In this document: piece after piece, positions 1-8,456 of the stretch
How the letters are laid out: every line of letters begins with the position of its first letter
Position numbering within the stretch: the stretch's first letter is position 1
NCBI RefSeq assembly: GCF_030646165.1
Contig: NZ_JAUTDO010000005.1
Span: forward strand, 496,001 to 560,000
Reading direction: 5' to 3'
Length of the DNA stretch: 64,000 nucleotides
Origin: Conexibacter sp. CPCC 206217
Lineage (GTDB): Bacteria > Actinomycetota > Thermoleophilia > Solirubrobacterales > Solirubrobacteraceae
Notes under the pieces: model-generated
Databases searched by the model: none
What the model was told of the DNA's origin: nothing
The model's input: only the letters and a program-made list of their open reading frames with translations
Translations under genes and position numbers: made by a program

Positions 1-1
1 G

Positions 2-607
2 ATGAGCCCCTGGATGAACCTCGGCGAGACGAGCGCGCAGGCCGGGATGTTGTGCTGGCAGGACATCGTCTACACCGAAGTGGTCGATCCCTCCAGCCAC
101 GCGGCCGTCGCGTACGGCAGCGAGGGAACCCCGGTGTACACGCACCTGGAGCGCACCAGCCAGCCGATGATCCGGCTGCTGTCGGGCGACCTGACGCGCT
201 GGGAGGCCGGTCCGAGCCCGTGCGGCCGCACCTACCCGATCCTCCCGCGCGGCATCTACGGTCGCATCGACGATCAGTTCACGATCCGCGGCGAGAACGT
301 CTACCCGAGCACGATCTCGGAGATCGTCACCTCGCTGCCGGGCTACGGCGGCGAGCATCGCATCATCGTCTCGCGCGAGGAGACGATGGACTCGCTGGCG
401 GTGCAGATCGAATACAGCGCCAACGGAACTGCGGACGCCGGTGCGGTCGAGGCGTTCCGGATCGCGGCGCAGGATGCGCTGCGCACGACGCTCGGCGTCA
501 GCACGCACGTCGTCGCGGTGCCGCAGAACACGTTCGAGCGCAGCGAGTTCAAGGCCCGTCGGGTGATCGACGAGCGGGACCTGTTCCGCGAGGTGGTCGG
601 CGCATGA
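2..607 (+). CDS. Phenylacetate-CoA-ligase-like acyl-CoA synthetase, C-terminal part (cut by window edge)
   Basis: This is the C-terminal 200 or so residues of an AMP-forming acyl-CoA ligase of the PaaK type; the N-terminal half lies before the window and the first ATG seen is internal. Visible adenylation landmarks are the SGD motif (residues 61-63), the hinge stretch GRIDD followed by RGENVYPS (87-104), and a C-terminal lysine in the SEFKARR context (residue 184), where the adenylating lysine of this family sits. It would activate a carboxylic acid with ATP and CoA in the cytosol. Its stop overlaps the start of the MeaB-type GTPase gene, so it is the upstream member of the mutase operon. Because the mutase carries 2-hydroxyisobutyryl-CoA-type residues, 2-hydroxyisobutyrate is a reasonable substrate guess (inference). 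Confidence 0.85.
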   Translation: MSPWMNLGETSAQAGMLCWQDIVYTEVVDPSSHAAVAYGSEGTPVYTHLERTSQPMIRLLSGDLTRWEAGPSPCGRTYPILPRGIYGRIDDQFTIRGENVYPSTISEIVTSLPGYGGEHRIIVSREETMDSLAVQIEYSANGTADAGAVEAFRIAAQDALRTTLGVSTHVVAVPQNTFERSEFKARRVIDERDLFREVVGA

Positions 608-1593
608 GCTCCACCGACGAGCGCCTCGCCGACCTGCTGACCCGCTCACGGGCGGGCGATGTGACCGCGACGAGCCAGCTGATCTCGGCGCTGGAGGCAC
701 GCCGTGTCGGCAGCGGCGCCGTGCTCGCCGACCTGTACCGGGCCGGCGGCCACGCGCACGTGATCGGAATCACCGGCTCGCCGGGCAGCGGCAAGAGCAC
801 GCTGGTGAACGCGCTCGCGCGCGAGCTGCGCGAGCGCGGCGAGACCGTCGCGATCGTCGCCGTCGATCCCTCCAGCGCTCTCAGCGGCGGCGCGATCCTC
901 GGCGATCGCATCCGCATGCAGGACCACACGCTGGACCGCGGGATCTTCGTCCGCTCGATGTCGAGCCGCGGGTCGCTGGGCGGCATCTCGCGCGCGACCG
1001 TCGACGCCGTCTCGGTGCTCGACGCCGCCGGCTGGGACAACGTCGTCGTGGAGACGGTCGGCGTCGGCCAGGCCGAGGTCGAGATCATGCGGATCGCCCA
1101 CACGACCGCGGTCGTGTCGGTGCCCGGGGCCGGCGACGACGTCCAGGCGATCAAGGCGGGCCTGATGGAGATCGCCGACGTCCACGTCGTCAACAAGGCG
1201 GACCGGCCGGACGCCAACAAGACCGCGGCCGAGCTGCTGTCGATGCTCACACTGGCGGGTCCGCCTGGCCCCGGCGGCTGGGCCGTCCCCGTCCTCAGCA
1301 CCGAAGCGCTGACCGGCACCGGCGTCCCCGAACTGGCCGACACGCTCGCCGCCCACGTCGCGTGGATGGCGCAGTCGGGCGAGCGCACGCGTCGCGAGCG
1401 CTCGATCGCGACGGCGCGGATCCACTCGATCGCGAAGGACCTCGTCCTGGAGCGGCTCGCGGACCCCGCGGCGACCGAGCTCGTCGAGCGCGTCGTGCAC
1501 GAGGTCGCCGCCCGACGACTGGACCCGCACACCGCCGCGCGCGCGCTGGTCGACCACGAACCCGTTCCCGAGCCGCAGCTGGAGAAGATCTGA
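604..1593 (+). CDS. MeaB/ArgK-type GTPase, chaperone of a B12-dependent acyl-CoA mutase
   Basis: A 329-residue G3E-family P-loop GTPase. The Walker A motif GSPGSGKST is at residues 58-66, VAVDPSS follows, then the VVETVGVGQ and NKAD segments typical of MeaB. Family members load adenosylcobalamin into methylmalonyl-, isobutyryl- or hydroxyisobutyryl-CoA mutases and remove damaged cofactor. The ATG lies in the four-base ATGA overlap with the ligase stop, and the stop overlaps the mutase start, so the three genes are translationally coupled. The position directly before the mutase supports the role. Length and motifs are complete. Confidence 0.93.
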   Translation: MSSTDERLADLLTRSRAGDVTATSQLISALEARRVGSGAVLADLYRAGGHAHVIGITGSPGSGKSTLVNALARELRERGETVAIVAVDPSSALSGGAILGDRIRMQDHTLDRGIFVRSMSSRGSLGGISRATVDAVSVLDAAGWDNVVVETVGVGQAEVEIMRIAHTTAVVSVPGAGDDVQAIKAGLMEIADVHVVNKADRPDANKTAAELLSMLTLAGPPGPGGWAVPVLSTEALTGTGVPELADTLAAHVAWMAQSGERTRRERSIATARIHSIAKDLVLERLADPAATELVERVVHEVAARRLDPHTAARALVDHEPVPEPQLEKI

Positions 1594-3305
1594 TGACCCC
1601 GAGCACGAGGGCACTCACCAACCTGATCGAAGAGACCGTCCGCCAGCACGTCGAGGCGGAGCTGGAGACGTGGGAGCAGGGAGAGCTCGCCGCGTTCGTG
1701 GCGCGCCGGCCCGAGAGTCGCGGCGAGTACCTCTCCGGTTCGCGCAGACCCGTCAAACGCGTGTACACCCCCGCGGACGTCGCCGACATCCCCTACGAGG
1801 ACATCGGGCTGCCCGGACAGTTCCCGTTCACGCGCGGTCCCTACCCGACGATGTACCGCGGCCGCCCGTGGACGATGCGCCAGATCGCCGGCTTCGGCAC
1901 GCCGGACGAGACGAACGAGCGCTTCCAGTACCTGATCGCCCAGGGGCAGACCGGGCTCTCGGTCGACTTCGACATGCCGACGCTGATGGGCTTCGACTCC
2001 GACGATCCCAAGAGCGTCGGCGAGGTCGGCCGCGAGGGCGTCGCCGTGGACGTGCTGGAGGACATGGACAGGCTGTTCGCCGGGATCGACCTCGAGCAGA
2101 TCAGCGTCTCGATGACGATCAACCCCTCCGCATGGATCCTGCTCGCGATGTACATCGCGGTGGCGGAGGCGCGCGGGCTCGATCTGAACAAGCTGTCGGG
2201 CACGATCCAGAACGACATCCTGAAGGAGTACATCGCGCAGAAGGAGTGGATCTACCCACCTGAGCCGAGCATGCGGATCGTGCGCGACACGATCACCTAC
2301 ACGGCCGGGCGAATGGCCCGCTACAACCCGATCAACATCAGCGGGTACCACATCTCGGAGGCCGGCTCGAGCGCGCTGCAGGAGGCGGCGTTCACGATCG
2401 CGACCACGCGCGAGTACGTCCGCGCGGTGACGGCGACCGGTCTCGACGTCGACGCGTTCGCGCCGCGGCTGTCGTTCTTCTTCGTCTGCCAGGCGGACTT
2501 CTTCGAGGAGGTCGCCAAGTTCCGCGCGCTGCGGCGCCGGTACGCGCGGATGATGCGGGAGGAGTTCGGCGCCAAGAGCCCCGAGTCGATGCGGATGCGC
2601 TTTCACACGCAGACGGCCGCGGCGACGCTGACCAAGCCGCAGCCGCTGAACAACATCGTGCGGACCGCCATCCAGGCGCTCGCGGCCGTGCTCGGCGGCA
2701 CGCAGTCGCTGCACACCAACGGCCTCGACGAGGCGTACGCGATCCCGTCGGAGCTGGCGATGAAGGTCGCGCTGCGCACGCAGCAGATCATCGCCGAGGA
2801 GACGAACGTCACGCAGGTGATCGATCCGCTCGGCGGCTCCTGGTACGTCGAGTCGCTGACGCGCGACTTCGAGCGCTCGATCGACGAGTACCTCGCCAAG
2901 ATCGAGGAGGTCGGCGGCACGCTCGCGGCGATCGAGCAGAACTTCTTCCAGCGCGAGATCGCCGACTTCGCCTACGAGTTCGCCCAGCGCAAGGCCGCCG
3001 CCGACCGCACCGTCGTCGGCGTGAACAAGTTCGTCGACGACAACGAGGACCAGGAGATCGAGGTCCACAAGATCGACCCGACCAGCGAGCGGCGCAAGAT
3101 CGAGCGCCTGCAGGAGATCAAGCGCACGCGCGACAACGCGCGCGTCAGCGCGACGCTCGAAGCGCTGGTGCGGACGGCGAGGGATCCCGGCGCGAACCTG
3201 ATGCCGGCGACGATCGACGCCGTCCGGGCGCACGCCTCGATGGGCGAGATCGTCAACGCGCTCGAGGGGCTCTTCGGCCGTTACACGGAAACCCCGGTCT
3301 TCTGA
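1593..3305 (+). CDS. hcmA: B12-dependent acyl-CoA mutase large subunit, 2-hydroxyisobutyryl-CoA mutase type
   Basis: A 570-residue catalytic subunit with the TIM-barrel substrate domain but no C-terminal cobalamin-binding domain (no DxHxxG), as in the separate large subunits of isobutyryl- and hydroxyisobutyryl-CoA mutases. Aligned by eye to methylmalonyl-CoA mutase, the tyrosine in RQYAGF (Tyr89) is Ile98 here, the arginine at position 207 is Gln216, and the residue two before the FD dipeptide is Asp125. The Ile/Asp/Gln set with these exact spacings (27 and 118 residues) matches 2-hydroxyisobutyryl-CoA mutase rather than methylmalonyl-CoA mutase. The catalytic His in SGYHISEAG is kept. The expected product is 3-hydroxybutyryl-CoA. 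A small B12-binding subunit gene is not found downstream in this window and may lie upstream of it. Specificity is inferred from residues only. Confidence 0.85.
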   Translation: MTPSTRALTNLIEETVRQHVEAELETWEQGELAAFVARRPESRGEYLSGSRRPVKRVYTPADVADIPYEDIGLPGQFPFTRGPYPTMYRGRPWTMRQIAGFGTPDETNERFQYLIAQGQTGLSVDFDMPTLMGFDSDDPKSVGEVGREGVAVDVLEDMDRLFAGIDLEQISVSMTINPSAWILLAMYIAVAEARGLDLNKLSGTIQNDILKEYIAQKEWIYPPEPSMRIVRDTITYTAGRMARYNPINISGYHISEAGSSALQEAAFTIATTREYVRAVTATGLDVDAFAPRLSFFFVCQADFFEEVAKFRALRRRYARMMREEFGAKSPESMRMRFHTQTAAATLTKPQPLNNIVRTAIQALAAVLGGTQSLHTNGLDEAYAIPSELAMKVALRTQQIIAEETNVTQVIDPLGGSWYVESLTRDFERSIDEYLAKIEEVGGTLAAIEQNFFQREIADFAYEFAQRKAAADRTVVGVNKFVDDNEDQEIEVHKIDPTSERRKIERLQEIKRTRDNARVSATLEALVRTARDPGANLMPATIDAVRAHASMGEIVNALEGLFGRYTETPVF

Positions 3306-3799
3306 TGGCCGTCATGCTGAAGCCCGCCGACGCGCAGGCTGTGCCGATCGCCCTGGAGCGCTTCGTCGCCGGCACCGCGGACGCGGAGATCGGGCGACAC
3401 GCTGTCGGGGCGTGGCACGCGCTCGCGCCGAGCGCGGCGCGCCACGCGCCCGGGAGCCCGGCCGGCGCGGTGACGCTGCCCGATGCCGCGCGGCTGCTGG
3501 CGGATGTCAGCTCGTCGTTGGCGGCGCTCGTGGGCGATGCCTGGCTGGTGCAGCGAGTCCACGACGTCAAGTTCCCGCGCGGGATCGGCGAGCCGCGCGA
3601 GGTGCGCCTGGAACTGCGCGTGATCAACCGAACGGCCGACGCAGGAGGCGTCAACGTGCGCCTCTACCTGAAGGATCGCGAGGATCGCACCTGCCTGCGC
3701 CTCGGCGCTGAGCTGATCGCGGCAACGGCGACGACGGGTGAGGGCTCCACGACGACCCGGGCCGCTCAGCCGGCGAACACGAGGAGAGGGAGCGCATGA
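3305..3799 (+). CDS. Uncharacterised 164-residue protein of the mutase operon, possibly hotdog-fold
   Basis: I do not recognise this protein with confidence. The ATG overlaps the mutase stop by one base and the next gene overlaps it by four, so it belongs to the operon. The central part (about 95-150) has alternating beta-rich segments, a VHDVKFPRGIGEP stretch and a following strand pair, that recall FabZ/thioesterase hotdog proteins acting on acyl-CoA or acyl-ACP. The C-terminal 15 residues are Thr/Ala-rich and look unstructured. It is clearly not the missing cobalamin-binding mutase subunit, because the DxHxxG B12 motif is absent. A thioesterase or dehydratase role is a guess from context. 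Confidence 0.6.
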   Translation: MAVMLKPADAQAVPIALERFVAGTADAEIGRHAVGAWHALAPSAARHAPGSPAGAVTLPDAARLLADVSSSLAALVGDAWLVQRVHDVKFPRGIGEPREVRLELRVINRTADAGGVNVRLYLKDREDRTCLRLGAELIAATATTGEGSTTTRAAQPANTRRGSA

Positions 3800-4806
3800 G
3801 AGCTGTCGCGATCGGGGCCGATCGAGGCCTGGAGCTGATCGATGCGCCGCAGGCGCCCGTGATGGCCGGCGAGGTGCGCCTCGACGTCGCCTACTGCGGC
3901 ATCTGCGGCTCCGACCTGCACATGCTCGACATGCCGGGGGTGCCGGCGGGGCTCGTGCTCGGGCACGAGCTCGCCGGCAGCGTCAGCGAGGTGGGGGAGG
4001 CGGTCGCGGGCTGGTCGGTAGGCGACCGTGTCACCGTGCTCCCGATCGTGCCGTGCGGGGAGTGCTACGCCTGCCGCGGTGGCCACGACCATCTGTGCGA
4101 GAACGGCCTCTCGCGCGGCCCCGGGCTCGGCCGGGCCGGTGGATACGCCGAGACGGTGGTCGTGCCGGCCGGCATGCTGCGCCGGCTCCCGGACGGCGTA
4201 AGCGAAGCGCACGGCGCGCTGACGGAGCCGCTGGCCGTGGCGATTCGCGCAATCGCGCTCGCCGAGCCGTCGCAGGAGACGGGCGTGTGGGTCATCGGTG
4301 CCGGTCCGATCGGCGTCATGACGGCGGCCGGGCTGCGCGCGCGGGGCGTGCGGCGCGTCGTGGTCGTGGAGGTGAATCCCGCTCGCCGCGAGATGGTCGA
4401 GCGGCTGGGCTTCTCGACGGCCGCACCCGGCGCGGCGGCGGCCTCCGCCGAAGAGCTGTTCGGCGCGGCCGCCGCGACGGTCGCGATCGACTGCAGCGGC
4501 CATCCGAGCGGCACCCCGCTCGCCGTCGGCCTGCTGCCGCCCGCGGGGCGGTTGGTCGTGGTCGGGATCCCAGGCGAGCCCGCGCCGCTGGACCTGACGG
4601 CGGTCGCGATGAAGGAGCTGTCGATCCGCGGCTCGCTCGCGTACTCCACACGCGACTTCGCCGAAGCGCTCGATCACATCGCCGCGGGACGGATTCCCTG
4701 CGAGCAGATCGTCACGGCCGTTGCCGGCCTCGACGAGGCGCCGCGCTGGTTCGACGACCTGCGCAGCGGCGCCACTCCGCATCTGAAGGTCTTGCTGCGC
4801 CCCTGA
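3796..4806 (+). CDS. Zinc-dependent medium-chain alcohol dehydrogenase
   Basis: A 336-residue MDR dehydrogenase of the threonine/sorbitol dehydrogenase type. It shows the catalytic zinc motif (Cys37 in GICGSD, then GHE at 56-58), the four-cysteine structural zinc lobe (Cys87, 90, 93, 101), and a Rossmann GAGPIG motif around residue 175 for NAD(P). It would interconvert a secondary alcohol and a ketone. Its start overlaps the stop of the preceding small gene, placing it in the mutase operon, where it could oxidise a hydroxy intermediate or feed the pathway from an alcohol; neither is shown by the sequence. Confidence 0.9.
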   Translation: MRAVAIGADRGLELIDAPQAPVMAGEVRLDVAYCGICGSDLHMLDMPGVPAGLVLGHELAGSVSEVGEAVAGWSVGDRVTVLPIVPCGECYACRGGHDHLCENGLSRGPGLGRAGGYAETVVVPAGMLRRLPDGVSEAHGALTEPLAVAIRAIALAEPSQETGVWVIGAGPIGVMTAAGLRARGVRRVVVVEVNPARREMVERLGFSTAAPGAAAASAEELFGAAAATVAIDCSGHPSGTPLAVGLLPPAGRLVVVGIPGEPAPLDLTAVAMKELSIRGSLAYSTRDFAEALDHIAAGRIPCEQIVTAVAGLDEAPRWFDDLRSGATPHLKVLLRP

Positions 4807-4830
4807 ACCACCACCAACGAGGAGACGACG

Positions 4831-5982
4831 ATGAAGGTCGGTCTTTCGCTCTACATTCAGAATTATCCCGACTGGGATCGATTCAACGCACTCGAGCGCG
4901 GCGAAGACGTACCGCCGCTGGAGCCCAACACCGATGCGCAGGTGTGGGCCGAGGAGCTTGAGACGGTGCTCATGATCGAGGAGCTCGGGTTCGACTCGCT
5001 GTGGACGGTCGAGCACCATGTCAGCCCCTACACGATGGTTACGAACCCGATTCAGGCGCTCACGTTCGTCGCGGGCGTGACGAAGCGGATCGACGTCGGG
5101 ACGATGGTGGTGATCCTGCCGTGGCACGACCCGCTGCGGGTCGCCGAGGAGATGACGATGCTGCAGTACGTGCTGCGCGGGCGGACGCCGTACATCGGCG
5201 TCGGTCGCGGGCTCGGCCGTCGCGAGTTCAAAGCGCTCGGCATCGACCAGAACGAGTCGCGCGGCCTCTTCAAGGAGAGCGTCGACGTGATCAAGCTGGC
5301 GCTCACCGAGGAGAAGTTCTCCTATGAGGGCGAGCATCACCGCTACGAGGACACGACGATGCGTCCCCGTCCGCGCGATCCGGAGGCGCTGCTCGACGCG
5401 CTGTGCTTCTCGTGGGGCAGCCCCAGCTCCGCGCCCGTCGGCGCCAGCCTCGGGCTGCGGCCGCTGATCATTCCGCAGAAGGCCCTGACGGACTACCACG
5501 ACGAGCTCGCAGCGTTCGGCGCGGCCCGCGGCGAAGCGGGCTTTGCGCCCGCGCGTCCGCGACTGCACCTGCACATGTATTGCCACGAGGACGCCGGCAA
5601 GGCCGAGGCGGCGGCGCGGCGATATGTGCCGGAGTACGTCGACTCGGCTTCGCGCAACTACGAGCTGAGCGGCAGCCACTTCGGGAGACTGAAGGGCTAC
5701 GAGCACTACAAGGAGGCGGCCGCGACACCGCTGGAGACGATGAGCGAGGCGTGGATCAGCAACTCGATCTGGGGCACGCCCGACCAGTGCGTCGAGAAGC
5801 TCCGCCGGCTCTGCGACGCGTTTCATCCGGAGGAGTTCATGCTGACCGGGCGCTATGGCGCGATGACGCACAAGGAGTCGCTCGACAGCCTCGAGCTGTT
5901 CTCGCGCGAGGTGCTCCCGGCGGTGCAGGCGATTCCGCTGGAGGAGCCGATCGCCTACGAGGCGCCCGCCTCGACGGCCTGA
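4831..5982 (+). CDS. Luciferase-like (LLM) flavin-dependent oxidoreductase
   Basis: A 383-residue bacterial-luciferase-fold monooxygenase: an N-terminal beta strand (MKVGLSLYIQ), EELGFDSLWTVEHH near residues 50-63, a PIQALTFVAGVTKRIDVGT strand, and an RTPYIGVGRG turn. Such enzymes use FMNH2 or F420H2 with O2. A good ribosome site (GAGGAG) precedes the ATG. It follows the alcohol dehydrogenase by 24 bases and is probably co-transcribed with it. Substrate unknown. Reduced flavin could come from one of the two flavin reductases elsewhere in the window, and FMN from the riboflavin kinase at 8060. Confidence 0.87.
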   Translation: MKVGLSLYIQNYPDWDRFNALERGEDVPPLEPNTDAQVWAEELETVLMIEELGFDSLWTVEHHVSPYTMVTNPIQALTFVAGVTKRIDVGTMVVILPWHDPLRVAEEMTMLQYVLRGRTPYIGVGRGLGRREFKALGIDQNESRGLFKESVDVIKLALTEEKFSYEGEHHRYEDTTMRPRPRDPEALLDALCFSWGSPSSAPVGASLGLRPLIIPQKALTDYHDELAAFGAARGEAGFAPARPRLHLHMYCHEDAGKAEAAARRYVPEYVDSASRNYELSGSHFGRLKGYEHYKEAAATPLETMSEAWISNSIWGTPDQCVEKLRRLCDAFHPEEFMLTGRYGAMTHKESLDSLELFSREVLPAVQAIPLEEPIAYEAPASTA

Positions 5983-5983
5983 G

Positions 5984-6658
5984 TTGGCCGCGACGCAACC
6001 GTCGATCGACGGCGTCGGCGCGGGAGTCCGCGCCGGCGCGCCGCTCGCCGTGCCGATGCTGTTGATCGGGACCTCCTTCGGAATCGAGGCGGTCACGCGC
6101 GGGTGGGGCGTCGTGACGCCGATCGCGATGTCGATGCTGACGTTCTCGGGCGCCGCGCAGATCGCGGTGCTGGGCGTCTTGGCGGCGGGCGGCGACGTGG
6201 TCGCGGCGCTCGCCGCGGGCATCCTCGTCAATCTGCGCTTCCTCCCGGTCGGTATCGCGATCGGTCCGTCGATCGGCGGCGGGATCGTGCGGCGGGCGTT
6301 GACGGGCCAGGCGATCGTCGACGCCTCGTTGACGATGGCGCGGCTGGCCGAGGGGCGCTACGGCGCGCGGCGCCTGATCGGCTCGACGGCGCCGCAGTGG
6401 CTCGGCTGGCAGGCCGGCACGATCGTCGGCGTCGTGATCGGCTCGCAGCTGGGCGACCCCGGGCGCTACGGTGTCGACGCGCTCTTCCCCGCCTTCTTCC
6501 TCGTGTTGCTGCTGAGAGAGCTGGGCGAGCGGCGCGCGCGTGTCACCGCCGCCGCCGCGGCGTCGATCGCAGTGGTGCTGCTTCCCGTCGCGCCTGCGGG
6601 CGTACCGGTGATCGCTGCTTGCCTCGCCGCATTCGCCGGGTGGCGCTCATCGACATGA
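5984..6658 (+). CDS. azlC: AzlC-family branched-chain amino acid export subunit
   Basis: A 224-residue hydrophobic protein with about five to seven membrane segments. It carries the family features GTSFGIEAVTRGWG, a SMLTFSGAAQIAVLG segment near residue 50 and NLRFLPVGIAIGP near 85. AzlC and the small AzlD form an exporter of branched-chain amino acids or analogues. A TTG start is used two bases after the preceding stop, implying coupling. The stop overlaps the azlD start. In this operon it could export a toxic short branched acid or amino acid, but that is inference. Confidence 0.88.
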   Translation: MAATQPSIDGVGAGVRAGAPLAVPMLLIGTSFGIEAVTRGWGVVTPIAMSMLTFSGAAQIAVLGVLAAGGDVVAALAAGILVNLRFLPVGIAIGPSIGGGIVRRALTGQAIVDASLTMARLAEGRYGARRLIGSTAPQWLGWQAGTIVGVVIGSQLGDPGRYGVDALFPAFFLVLLLRELGERRARVTAAAAASIAVVLLPVAPAGVPVIAACLAAFAGWRSST

Positions 6659-6960
6659 GCGCCACCTTCCTGGCGGCTGCGGGGCTCGCGCTCGCGACGT
6701 TCGCGATCCGCGCCGCCGGTCCGGTCGGCCTCGGGGGCAGGACGCTGCCGCCATGGCTGACGCGCACCTTGGCCGGGCTGCCCGCCGCGTTGCTGGCCGC
6801 GCTGGTCGTGACGGGCACGTTCGAGCGCGGCGGCACGATCGCGCTCGACGCGCGGGTCGCCGGCCTCGGCGTCGCGGCGCTCGCGACGGCGCTCGGGGCG
6901 AGGATGGTGACCGCCGTCCTGTTGGCGGCCGCAGCGGTCAGCCTGGTCCGACTCGCATGA
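6655..6960 (+). CDS. azlD: AzlD-family small membrane subunit
   Basis: A 101-residue protein with four predicted membrane helices and the AzlD-type opening (ATFAIRAAGPVGLGGR, LPPWL near 36-40). It is the obligate small partner of AzlC. The ATG at 6655 overlaps the azlC stop in an ATGA junction; a GTG five codons earlier is an alternative start. It is the last gene before the cobalamin riboswitch. Confidence 0.85.
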   Translation: MSATFLAAAGLALATFAIRAAGPVGLGGRTLPPWLTRTLAGLPAALLAALVVTGTFERGGTIALDARVAGLGVAALATALGARMVTAVLLAAAAVSLVRLA

Positions 6961-7023
6961 GCGCCGCTGCGCACGCGAGTCGATCGCTGGATGCGCGCGG
7001 CGAACCGCGCTACGATCGACCGT

Positions 7024-7182
7024 GGAGTCGGTCTCCTCGCATGTCGAGGTCAGGGAATCCGGTCGAAGTCCGGAGCTGGCGCGCAGCGGTGGGGACGCGA
7101 TACACGGCCGACATGCCACTGGGATCAGAGCTCCTGGGAAGGCGAGCCGAGGTGCGTCTGAGCCCGAAGACCTGCCGACTCC
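7024..7182 (+). promoter_or_regulatory. Cobalamin (B12) riboswitch
   Basis: Conserved landmarks appear in the right order: AGGGAA followed by the CCGG/CCGG stem of the core, a GCGCAGCGG stretch standing for the CCGCCACTG box, CCACTGGG at about 7116, CTGGGAAGGCG, and the terminal GAGCCCGAAGACCTGCC. The P1 stem is perfect: GGAGTCGG (7024-7031) pairs with CCGACTCC (7175-7182). It points to the plus strand, with the FadR-type regulator gene 72 bases downstream. Adenosylcobalamin binding would lower expression of that transcript. Confidence 0.9.
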
Positions 7183-7183
7183 T

Positions 7184-7200
7184 CCGCCCGCAACGGGCGG
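7184..7200 (+). terminator. Hairpin directly after the cobalamin riboswitch
   Basis: CCGCCCG, a three-base loop, then CGGGCGG: a perfect 7-bp GC stem two bases after P1. There is no U-run, so it could be a terminator of the GC-only actinobacterial kind or an expression-platform stem that competes with P1. The ribosome site of the next gene (GGAGGGA at 7239) is about 40 bases further on and not inside the stem. Confidence 0.5.
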
Positions 7201-7254
7201 AACCGATCATCACGGCCTCGCGCACAGGCTGTCGGGCTGGAGGGAGCAGGACAG

Positions 7255-8004
7255 ATGGAACCAGCGAGAGACGCTGGGGCGCACGAAGCGTCCATGCCGT
7301 TCGAGCGGGCGCGGGCGTTCGCCTACGTCGTCGAGGCGATCGAGCGTGCGATTCGCGCCGGCCAGATCGAGATCGGCGGGCGCCTCCCGGGCGAGCGCAC
7401 CCTCGCCGAGCGGCTGCAGGTCAGCCGGGCGACGGTGCGCGAGGGGTTGCGCGCGCTCGAGCTGTTCGGGCTTGTCAGCGCCCGGCGGGGATCGGGGCGC
7501 GACAGCGGCTCGCACCTCGTCGCAGCGACCCACGAAGGGCTGCAGAACGCGTGGCGGCTGCATGCGCTCGCGACCGGCGTCAGAACGAGCGATCTGCTGC
7601 ACCCGCTCGCCCTGGTGCAGCAGCAGGTCGCCACCGAGCTTGCGCGCACGCACCAGGCGGCGATGGTGGCCCGGTTGCGGATTGCCAACGCCGAGCTTGG
7701 CCGCGCCCGCGGCTGGACCGCACTGCTCGACGCAGACGCCGCTGTTCACGCGCTGGCGGCTCAGTTCGTTGCCGACCAGCTGGCTTCCGGCGCCGCTGCG
7801 CTGCTCGCCGCCGCGGCGCCGGATCTGCTGGAGCTGCTGCGCCCGCTGGGTGTCGAGGAGGCAACCGCACGCCTGGTCTGCGAGCACACGCAGCTGATCG
7901 ACACGATCGAACGCGGGGACGTTGCGATGGCAGGGATGCTGGCGTACTCGCACGCGTTGCGCGAGCTGCAGAGGCCGGCTCGCGTCGCTGCGCTCGCGGC
8001 CTGA
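7255..8004 (+). CDS. FadR/GntR-family transcriptional regulator
   Basis: A 249-residue regulator. A winged-helix GntR domain spans about residues 20-85 (AIRAGQIEIGGRLPGERTL, then QVSRATVREGLRALE), and an all-helical FCD-type C-terminal effector domain (about 100-235) would bind a small carboxylate or acyl-CoA. The start has GGAGGGA nine bases upstream. It is the first gene after the B12 riboswitch and lies 55 bases before the riboflavin kinase, so both are probably on the B12-repressed transcript. A likely target is the upstream mutase operon (inference). Confidence 0.88.
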   Translation: MEPARDAGAHEASMPFERARAFAYVVEAIERAIRAGQIEIGGRLPGERTLAERLQVSRATVREGLRALELFGLVSARRGSGRDSGSHLVAATHEGLQNAWRLHALATGVRTSDLLHPLALVQQQVATELARTHQAAMVARLRIANAELGRARGWTALLDADAAVHALAAQFVADQLASGAAALLAAAAPDLLELLRPLGVEEATARLVCEHTQLIDTIERGDVAMAGMLAYSHALRELQRPARVAALAA

Positions 8005-8059
8005 CAGGAGCCGCGTCATCCAGGCGTGATGGGGTTCCCCGACGACGAGGAGACGACGG

Positions 8060-8434
8060 ATGACCAGATTGGAGGGGATCGTCGTGCAAGGCGAGCGTCG
8101 GGGACGGACGATCGGCTTCCCGACCGCCAACATCGACCTGCCGCCGGACTCGCCGATCCCCGCGCACGGCGTCTACGCCGGGCTGCTGGACGGCCGGCCC
8201 GCGGCCGTCAGCATCGGCACGCGGCCGACCTTCAGATCGCGCCTCGGGGTGCTGATCGAGGCGCACGTCCTCGACTTCCACGGCAGCTTGTACGGGCAAC
8301 GCGTGGTGCTCGAGCTGCTGACGCGGCTGCGCGACGAGCAGCGGTTCGAGACGGCCGACGAGCTCGTGGCACAGATCAGGCGAGACGTAGCGGCGACACG
8401 TGCGGTGTGCGCCAGATGCGCTGAGCGCCACTGA
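8060..8434 (+). CDS. Stand-alone riboflavin kinase
   Basis: A 124-residue protein matching only the C-terminal flavokinase domain of RibF: GRTIGFPTANI at 14-24, GVYAGLL, IGTRPTF, DFHGSLYGQ and LRDEQRFET. It phosphorylates riboflavin to FMN with ATP. The N-terminal FAD synthetase domain found in usual bacterial RibF is absent, and nothing upstream encodes it, so this is an accessory FMN source. It sits downstream of the B12 riboswitch and the GntR gene. The window encodes several FMN-using oxygenases that it could serve. Confidence 0.9.
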   Translation: MTRLEGIVVQGERRGRTIGFPTANIDLPPDSPIPAHGVYAGLLDGRPAAVSIGTRPTFRSRLGVLIEAHVLDFHGSLYGQRVVLELLTRLRDEQRFETADELVAQIRRDVAATRAVCARCAERH

Positions 8435-8456
8435 GTCCAGGGGATCACTCGGTGGG

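Noticed and set aside
549..3233. A long open frame on the minus strand opposite the MeaB and mutase genes.
   Set aside because: It is an Arg/Asp/Val-rich artefact of GC-rich codon bias; the plus strand has conserved families with coupled starts across the same interval.
1593..3305. Calling the mutase a methylmalonyl-CoA mutase.
   Set aside because: Positions equivalent to Tyr89 and Arg207 are Ile and Gln, the B12 domain is absent, and Asp125 matches hydroxyisobutyryl-CoA mutase.
3305..3799. Considering this gene as the missing B12-binding mutase subunit.
   Set aside because: No DxHxxG motif or Rossmann-like B12 fold pattern is visible; strand pattern is more hotdog-like.
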